Part shown: in pieces, positions 56,400 to 64,000 of the stretch
Numbering within the stretch: position 1 is the first letter of the stretch
Layout of the letters: every line of letters starts with the position of its first letter
Assembly: GCA_030549495.1 (NCBI GenBank)
Contig: JAUIRK010000285.1
Coordinates: 1-64,000, forward strand
Origin: Nectonema munidae
Lineage: Eukaryota; Nematomorpha; Nectonematoida; Nectonematidae
Length of the DNA: 64,000 bases
Reading direction: 5' to 3'
The notes under the pieces: model-generated
The model's input: the letters and a program-made list of their open reading frames with translations, nothing else
Databases searched by the model: none
What the model was told of the DNA's origin: nothing
Made by a program: the position numbers and the translations under genes

Positions 56400-58260
56400 A
56401 ACAATATCTTCATCATCAACCTCATCATCCATTTGTCTCCAGGAGGAGAAAAATTTCATATATCCCGGCTAGCCAGCGTCACCTTTGTCATTTTTTTGTA
56501 GCGTCATGCCCATTGCTTTCTCAGTTGTGCATCTTTCAGAGAGAGTCCCCTTTTCTTCATATCTGCTTTCACCACATCTTCCCATGATTTCTTGGGGCGC
56601 CCTTTCAAACTTTGTTCATCCATTCTCTCAAAATGGCTCAGCCAACGCAGTCTTTGCTCTTCGAGATATCCATTTATGTCTTCAACTTCTGTCATTTTCC
56701 TGAGAACAGCATTTGGGATTTTGTCTAAGAGCGTTTTTGCACAAATCATTCGCAACATTTTCATTTCCGTTGATTGCATACGCCTGATATCTGATTTTTT
56801 CATTGCCCAACATTCACACCCATAACACTTCTCACACATACTTCGTACCTTTTGGTTCGTACAGTCTTCCTTTTAGCTTCAAAGAGAGCGCTTTCTTACA
56901 AAATACTACAGATATGTCGTTGAATTTTTTCCAAGCGAGTCTTATCCGTGATGTTACCGATTTTACATCTCCATCTCTACTAAGTACGTCTCCTAAGTAC
57001 TGAAATTCTTTTACAACATTAATTTTTTCTCCTCCAAATATGACTGTATTTTCATTTTCTTCATCATTTTTCTCTTCTTTGCAACTACAACAAACAAAAT
57101 TTTTAACCTTTATAAGCGCACACCTTAACACCTTTATGGACCCACATCTTGCATAAAGTACACTGAATGGCATTTCTAATAACTATTTTCCCGCATTTTG
57201 CATATGGATCGATATTACTAATAACTTCATCTAAACATCAAGATTTAAATTCCATTGCTTTTGTTTTTGAAATGTTTATCTTCTTCCCTTTGCTACTCAG
57301 TGCTTCTCTCCAACTAACATATCTTTTTCCAACGTCGTCACAACTGCTTCCAACAATCACCAAATCATCTGCTAGAGAAACTCTCTCTTGCTAAGCACAG
57401 ATCCCTGATGAACACCGACTTTAACTTTGAACCACTCTGATATTTGTCCTTCAACTTGCACTACAGTTTTTGCATCGCTGTACATTTCCATTATTCCTCT
57501 TACTTCGTACTCTGGCACACCTTTTTTTCTCAGAGCCCACCAAATTACCTCTTTTGGAGTGCAATCAAAAGCTTTCTCAAGGTCGACAAATACAGCGCAC
57601 AAGTCCTTATCCACTTTTTTGTGTTTTTCAATCAATTGCCTTACTACAAAATTGCATAGATCGTGCTTTTACTGGGCATGAAACCCATTTGAATTTCATT
57701 TATCTCAACACGTTTCCTAATTCTTTTTTCAAAAACTTGCTCCAATACTTTCATTGCATGTACAAGAAACTGTATACTTCTATAATTTGAACATTCTTTT
57801 GAGTCGCCTTTGCCTTTATAAAGAGGTAACAAAACACATTCCTCCAGCTTTCTGGCATCTTTATCCCCATCATTATATCATTTCTTATTTTTGCCAAAGG
57901 ACCTTCAAGTCCACAAAGTTGTATCACTTCTATAGGCACACCACTCGGACCAGCTGCTTTATTAGTTTTCATCTGTATCATCGTTTGATTCACCTTTTCT
58001 TGAAATTTCAGGCACAGGGCTCTCGTTTGGCAGAACTTCTAAATTCCTATTCCAGATATTCTCTCTATTCAAAGTTTTGCGACAGTGATCCTTCCAGAGT
58101 CTAATCTTTCTTCTAGCTTCAACTTCAGCTCCATTTTTGTCTCTAATACATGGATTTCCAATAACATCTTGTTTGTTTTTCTTGCTTGTCTTAACCATAT
58201 GGAAGATGTGTCTCATCTCTTCGACTCTCATTTTTTCCATGGGATCAAATCGTTAAATTT
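56400..58260 (-). mobile_element. RTE-like LINE, long but decayed copy
   Basis: Minus-strand pieces from 58240 downward: EARRKIRLWKDHC (linker), NKAAGPSGVPIEVIQL (57940s), LPLYKGKGDSKECSNYRSIQ (57830), DLCAVFVDLEKAFDCTPKEV (57600), KVKVGVHQGSVLS (57420), then DDLVIVGSSCDDVG, QYLGDVLSRDGD (57000) and RLRWLSHFERM (56640). These are reverse-transcriptase motifs in order. Between SVLS and DDLV about 25 codons carrying the PLLF region are deleted. Several stops and shifts. No endonuclease domain, so 5' truncated. Confidence 0.82.
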
Positions 58261-59524
58261 TGTAGAGGTGGGTTCTACCTGTAATAAGAAACCACGTTAA
58301 AAATTGCTTGTTGGTATAAGAAAGGAAAGTACGGAATATAAACCAAGATAAAATCAGAAATATCAGGTGAGAAATAGGAATAGACAAGTACATAGACGAT
58401 CACATAATCACAATGAGTAGAGTTGCTGTTACTTTTCTAATTTATCAATTAATAATATATCTGGGATAATTATATAGAATTATTGCCTGCGATAAATTTT
58501 GTATTATGCACTAACTTATGTTTAAGTGCGTGAACTTTGATAACACAGATCATTCGTATCCCTTTTTTACTTGTAGTTGGACACACGTGCATTATTGTGT
58601 CTTCTGTGCTTTGTTTTCCAATGGAAATTTATATATTTAAAGCTGAGGATTTTCATTTCTTGGGGCAGCATTGTCGCAAGGTCCCTCAAACGATTATATA
58701 GTAAAATCTTGACATTATGAAAGCTCTATTCTAAGCGCAATTTTGGCTATAAAGACATTATAAGTGCAACGGTTTTTGTTTTAATAGAATTTATCCAATT
58801 TTAACTGCACATGTACAACAAGGACAACCTCAATAAATATACTTAGGAACAGATGATGTGATAGCGAATCAAAAATAGTTTTGAAATAAGGGACAATCAT
58901 AAAGAAGTAGGGTAAATAAAGCTAATTTTCATCTATTTCCCATAATACTTAAAAAGTACAATCAAATTTATGCCCACTTTTCATATCATTCTCTTATATT
59001 CTATTGTAGTTATGCTGAAGAAAATTAGCGAGAGATTAATCCCCCTACTTTGTATGTTTCTTTCTTATTGCTGTACAAAATGTTTTAAGAGTATTTGTAA
59101 AAGTAATGAGTTTTTAAACAAGGTCGATCTGTCATTATCATATGTAGTCAATTCATTCTTTCACGCCAATCATTTTTCCTTTTATTTTGTGCATGCCTTT
59201 CCATGTAACCGTATGCTTGCGCCTAACCTTGAAACAACGAATAATAAATTTGCAGAGACAACAGATGTCGTATTATCAGGTAGAAATTTTAGCTCAGTAT
59301 TTGAGAATCCATAATCATACAAGAAACACACAGCATTATGCTAAAATAGAAGAATTTTTATTACTCCACATCTCATCTAAAAATTTCATACTTGAATCTG
59401 TTTTTGGAATACAGTTTCTCTCGTCTCTATTTTTAAGCTTCATTAGTATTTCACAGGTAAATCCCTTCATTTTAATTCAGTTTTGTAATCTTGTCTACAA
59501 TAAATAGGCTGAGTTTATCTCCTA
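58261..59524. other. no gene seen
   Basis: AT-rich. A Tigger-like TAGTAAAATCTTGACATTAT at about 58700 and a 114-codon frame at 58970 (Cys/Phe-rich, no recognised family) are noted but unsupported. Confidence 0.4.
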
Positions 59525-59525
59525 G

Positions 59526-59640
59526 AGCAGGGGTCGGGCCAGATCTGGCCCGTTAAGTAAGTTTATCAGGCCCGCAAACTAAATTTTGATATTGATAGGT
59601 GTTACAAAATAAGTATTTTTAAAATATATTGTCTTCATTT
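59526..59640 (+). mobile_element. hAT terminal fragment
   Basis: CAGGGGTCGGGCCAGATCTG then GCCCGTTAAG...CAGGCCCGCAAACT is the style of hAT ends (GGCCCG-rich). The partner end was not found. Confidence 0.5.
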
Positions 59641-61258
59641 CCCTTTTGTGTATCCTCAGTGTATCAACTTTGTCACATCCATAGGCAAAACATCGAAAAG
59701 TTTGCTTTATTTTGTTTTAAACAAGTATTAATAGGAATTTCATAATGCCAGTCTTTTTTTAACTTTTCAATATAATATTCCGGAACGCGTTTTTTAAATT
59801 TTCCGTAATCCGGCCGGCTTCAAGATAAGTTTTGTGACAGCTGTCTTAGAACTTTACAGGCAAGTAAGACTTACTTTTTGTTTGCCGTCTTTCTTGTCCT
59901 ATTTTGTTAAAGCATTTTTCTTCAAATCATGGAAAAGCTTCCTTTTCATCACAAGTGAAAACCTATATTTTATAGATATCTTATAGATACCTTGTTTCTC
60001 TGTTTGTCCAATATTCAATACGATTGGATACACTTAGCGTATTTAAATCTTTAAAGTCAATTCGGTCCAACTTCTTCCAGTGTTTACCTTTCCGCGAATA
60101 ATAATTCGTTCAGAAATTGAAAAACTTGAACTCGCAATCTCAAACGATTAGAATATGATAAATTTATACTTTCAAATTTGTACTCAATTTTCTATATATA
60201 TTATTTTTCATTTAGTTGTCATTTTTATAAAGTAGGTGGATATAAACTTTTTTCAAATATTTGAAATGGTAATACGCGCCCTCGCTTTAACATATACAAT
60301 AAGGCGTGCATTATAATATTCAATGACTTTATTAGGAATCCATATGCGCTTAAAAATACAATATGTAACTCTTTCATAATACTTGTGGCTACTTTGACCT
60401 ACCATAACAGTTCTATGCTATTTCAAGTGATGTGATTGAAGCAAGCTCGTCTCTAAAAGGGAGCGTAGGAGGAGGGGCACATCAGGGTTAATGTTTATCC
60501 GATGCCTTCCAACATTTAAACCCGAAGTGCACTGTAATTGAAACTTGATGTTGTATGTTTATATTTCTTTTCCTACTCTTTAATAATCCCAATTTTATGT
60601 TTCAAAGTTACTTCAGAATATGAGCTCTTAGACTCTTAGAGTGATAGATGAAATTTGATTAATAAAACAAAACTAACTAATTTCCAGGTGATCTATCTAT
60701 CAATTTTTACTTAGAATGGTAATTCGAGTATTCTTATCAGTATTTCAAATTTTATGTTAAAGAAATTATTATTCCTTCATTGAGATTGAGACAATCGATG
60801 CTATACATTATTTATTCTTAAATTAATTCTATTAAATACATTCATCTTACACTTCACTAGAGAACAGGGTTTGCGCTTTAAACTCATCCCTGCAGAACTG
60901 GATTTTTTCAAAAAGCATGTTTTAGGTAAAAATAACTTTTTTTGTTAATGCATTAAGGGCATACATACCAACTATCCCAATTTTGGCCTGCTTATACCGA
61001 TTTAGACACTTCAAAAAAATAAAAAAATCTTTTTTTCTATTTGCTTAAACAATAAATTCCTCAAAGGCTGATTCTAAATGAATTTTCTGTATGGTAAAAA
61101 AGATCGCAAACTGAACACCAAACTATCATACTAGCATAACAAGAGAGATTAACACGAATTGTTATGAATTTATGCATGTTTGTCTTATAATAAAGAAATT
61201 ATTGAATAAGTTGAAAGCTATTTCTAATTTTTTTTATAAAAAAAATGATATTTATACC
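59641..61258. other. no gene; dispersed repeat at 60955-61100
   Basis: AT-rich. 60955-61100 matches the repeat at 46180-46330 in opposite orientation. Nothing else is supported. Confidence 0.45.
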
Positions 61259-61440
61259 AGGGTTGCCAAGTCGGAGTGTGGAGTCGTTGGAGTATGAAAA
61301 TTTTGAAGAAAAAGAGTCGTAATCTTTTAGTATTCCACCGACCCCAACTTGGGGACAACGTGTAGTCAAAGAAAAAGAAGTCGTAGTCGAAATTAAAAAG
61401 AGTGGAAATCAGAGTCAGTTTTTATAAAATACGGGAAACA
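61259..61440 (+). mobile_element. 'GGAGTCG'-type hAT MITE
   Basis: CAGGGTTGCCAAGTCGGAGT then GTGGAGTCGTTGGAGT and later AAGAAGTCGTAGTCG are the degenerate GGAGTCG words of a MITE type common in invertebrates. The right end is unclear. Confidence 0.6.
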
Positions 61441-61671
61441 ACAAAAAATATGTATACTGATTACTGTTAACACTAATACTATTTCTACTTTATTAACTAA
61501 CACTACAATTTTTCAAAGATATGATCAAAGAAATTTTTTTACACAAAAAATTCTTTTTTATTTTTTAGTCATTTTTTAAACTTTCTGAGAAAATTTGAGG
61601 TATATAATTTTTTTTATCAAAAAGGACGAAATTGGTATAAAATTTGTTAATGAGCATTTTTAGTGCAATCA

Positions 61672-61706
61672 AAAATTGACTTTATTGATTTTTGTTCGTC
61701 GTGGTT
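61672..61706 (-). mobile_element. hAT terminal-repeat relic
   Basis: Reversed, CGACGAACAAAAATCAATAA then AGTC matches the terminal sequence of the CGGBP1-like hATs at 6054 and 37627. No transposase next to it. Confidence 0.5.
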
Positions 61707-62398
61707 ATGACTAAGAAGATACCTCTTTTATTGAGCTAATATAATTGAAAATTTACAAGCTCCATACTGTATAAAAACGGTTCCTACTTCATTTCTTTAA
61801 ATCAATGGCTCATTAAATATTTTTCTTAAGGCAGATTTCTCAAAAATTTTCGTTGAATGAGAAGTAGAGCTTTATTACTGAAAAACGAAGAGATCGTATT
61901 TAGAACGCGTCTTATACAACCATAGTTAAAATGTGTTTATTGCTAATCTTCCTCTATTAGTACGAAATTCCCATATCGAATACTGGAGTGCATGTTATTG
62001 ATATCAAGTCATTGAAAATTTAAGTCAGACTATTTTTCTCTTATGCGTAGATACAAAACCTAATACGTAATGCTTTATTTACTAAAAAATATTGTGATTT
62101 ACTTTATTCCTTCCTTTATTGCCAAAAATAAGTACAAAAAAATGTTTTTTTAAAGAAAAAATCTGTAAGTTTCTGCTTTGTTTCTTTCAGAGCGGGCCTT
62201 TTTTGTAAAATTTATAATATTTTTAAGTTGTAATAACTTAACACGATCAATTTTTTGAGTTTCTAGCCATGGCAAACTTTTCTCTAGCATATTGTTACAT
62301 ACATCGCTAGCTTTATAGATAGCTTTATCGTTATTACATACAAGACATTTTTATTGATATTTGCGTGAATCATGGTTGGGTATACTTATATGATGTTG
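61707..62398. other. no gene seen
   Basis: AT-rich sequence with nothing supported. Confidence 0.45.
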
Positions 62399-63344
62399 CA
62401 GTGGTTCCCAACCTTTTTGACGTTCCCTACCCCTAAAAAATTTTAATTTTTTTGCGCCCCTTACAGTTTATGTAGTGAAAATTTACAAATTTATTTAAAA
62501 GAAAAGTTGAAATAAAAAATCGACAAAAATTTGCATAAACAATCTGCATCCAAACAACTTCCATTTTAAAAAATAGTTCATTTTTTTATTCTCTTTTAAA
62601 AAGCTAATAATTTTATACAAAGTCCACCTCAAATTTAATCACTCTTTTGCTCCTGTTTTTTGCATATGAGTTTCTCAAAACGTGGTACTTTGCTACTGAT
62701 AGCAATTCACATATCTGCTTGTGCACTCAAGCGATTTCTAGATTTAGTCTTTATTGACAAAAGGGTACTAAACCGGACTCGCACAAGTAAGTTGTCACAA
62801 ATGGAATAAGCATACTTTGTGCTTTTTTACAAAGTCTTGGAAACATCTCCATTGCCGAGCACCAATATTGTTCCAAAGTTTTGCTTTCAAACTGCATTTC
62901 AAAAACACAGTTTGTGCACAATTCAATAAGTTCATCTTTCAACGTTTCATCATTCGGCATATAATCCAAATTAAAAGAATATGGATTTATTATCCATTTT
63001 TCAAAGGCTTCTAGATTTCCCCCTTCAAAATATCCATCAAATGACTTGGATAATATTTCCAAATGGTTACCAATTTCTTCTCGAACACTTGGAATTAGGG
63101 ACTCATCTTCATCGCTCATTTCTTCGAGTGATGGAAAATTCAAAAGTTTACCTTTTTCAACTCGTCGATGACAGATGTAACTTTTCTTTGAAAGCATTTA
63201 ATTTTTCACTACATTCTAATATATTTATATTTGCTTAAAAACTAAAGTTTAGACACTTCTTATATTTAAATGTTGTACTTCTTACCCCTGAGGTAAAGCG
63301 TCGCACCCCCTGGGGGTACGAGCACTCCTGGTTGGGAACCCCTG
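62399..63344 (-). mobile_element. internally deleted hAT (ZBED5/FAM200-like)
   Basis: The ends are CAGTGGTTCCCAACCTTTTT and, reversed, CAGGGGTTCCCAACCAGGAG; GGTTCCCAACC is shared. One minus-strand frame (63197-62751, 148 codons) reads WIINPYSFNLDYMPNDETLK, then EQYWCSAMEMFPRLCKKAQS and PFVTTYLCESGL, the C-terminal part of the ZBED5/SCAND3-like hAT transposases. The core with the first catalytic residues is gone, so it cannot encode an active enzyme. No clear 8-bp duplication remains. Confidence 0.8.
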
Positions 63345-64000
63345 GTATAGAGAGTATATTCATGTACTTTTTACGCTTGAAAATTGATTTTTTTTCTCTC
63401 TCTCTGGGACCACTAAATTTTTTGAAGTTTACTATATGTTATATAACTGTGTTCGCGTGGCTGTATTCACGTTAATTTCTAATATATGAATTATTTTGGT
63501 AAAACAAAGGTGCTCAAGTCCAAAACTTAAATCTATACAAGTTTTTTATGTACTGTTGACGAGTCGCCCGCCTCTATCTCTTCTGGTCCTGCTAGCAAAA
63601 CTTAGTTTTCCTGCTTCTAGGATCATGTCCTGTGCCCACACTAAGTGTACAGTATTAACTGGACTGTCATTCCTTTATCTCTTACTCTCCGATTACACTC
63701 TCAGAACAAAAAAGAAGCTATAAAACTTCCAAGGAGGAATGTACTTTTTATTGTGCTGCAATCGGACTGATGAACATTACATTCAAGCGCCTCGCATTGC
63801 AAATCTTGCAAAGTCATGATGTTCATTATGTCAACATCTCCTCCATCTAAATGCAGTATAAGTCATCGAAAAATATTTGAATGACACTACAACCATCTTT
63901 GAAAACTGTTTTAAGCAGAGCTACATTGTTTTAACCAAGTTTTATCTCCTTTCCAAAAATCTTGTTAGAAAGCTGTTTTGGTACTGCACAACTGCTCATC
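63345..64000. other. no gene seen
   Basis: A 75-codon frame at 63496 and a locally GC-richer stretch at 63540-63700 have no recognised family. Nothing supported. Confidence 0.4.

Noticed and set aside
56485-58300. + strand frames over the long LINE
   Set aside because: All are antisense to reverse-transcriptase motifs on the minus strand.
1-64000. LTR retrotransposon, endogenous retrovirus or Polinton
   Set aside because: No long terminal repeats, protease/integrase, capsid or envelope signature was seen; all reverse-transcriptase remnants look like non-LTR LINEs.

Overview
The window reads as AT-rich animal nuclear DNA. Intron-split host genes have standard GT/AG junctions, and intergenic and intronic space is filled with DNA transposons, MITEs, non-LTR retroposons and tRNA-derived SINEs. 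No bacterial-style gene layout is present. An arthropod is most likely; a copepod such as a sea louse would fit the base composition and transposon mix, but that is a guess. No LTR, retroviral or Polinton-like element was recognised.

Three host genes, all on the + strand, are recognisable by assembling exons. (1) 1052-4018: the 3' end of a NuMA/Mud-like spindle-pole protein, with the end of a coiled coil and a tail carrying the conserved ELQ-RN-PHLK-Y-LE motif. (2) 19783-33398: an atypical E2F (E2F7/8 type) with two DNA-binding domains split over about seven exons and 14 kb. (3) 52949-55545 and onward: the CRAL-TRIO (Sec14) part of a PTPN9/MEG2-like tyrosine phosphatase. Its start lies upstream and its catalytic domain probably beyond the window.

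Layout: 0.6-4.6 kb NuMA tail with MITEs; 6-7.6 kb decayed hAT; 8.7-10.1 kb a minus-strand ORF of unknown function beside heptad-coding repeats; 10.85-14.9 kb nested piggyBac, LINE and hAT; 15.64-18.35 kb an almost intact hAT-like transposon with perfect ends; 19.8-33.7 kb E2F7/8 with MITEs, a SINE and a 187-bp tandem array in its introns; 35.6-42.1 kb two more hAT remnants around an old LINE; 42.6-45.2 kb a pogo/Tigger-like element broken by MITEs; 46-50.7 kb simple repeats, a short LINE copy with a clear target duplication, and a MITE; 50.9-52.9 kb a piggyBac remnant that has swallowed a LINE fragment; 53-55.5 kb PTPN9 exons; 55.5-64 kb LINE and hAT remnants, probably inside a PTPN9 intron.

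The most unusual signals are: (a) a family of about 130-bp piggyBac-type MITEs with TTAA ends in which several copies carry a different palindrome at about the same subterminal position; (b) the 2.7-kb transposon of a lineage I know only from uncharacterised predicted proteins; (c) an in-frame LINE fragment inside a piggyBac gene that looks copied from a LINE 2.5 kb away; and (d) an exon-like stretch in E2F7/8 that would introduce an in-frame stop.
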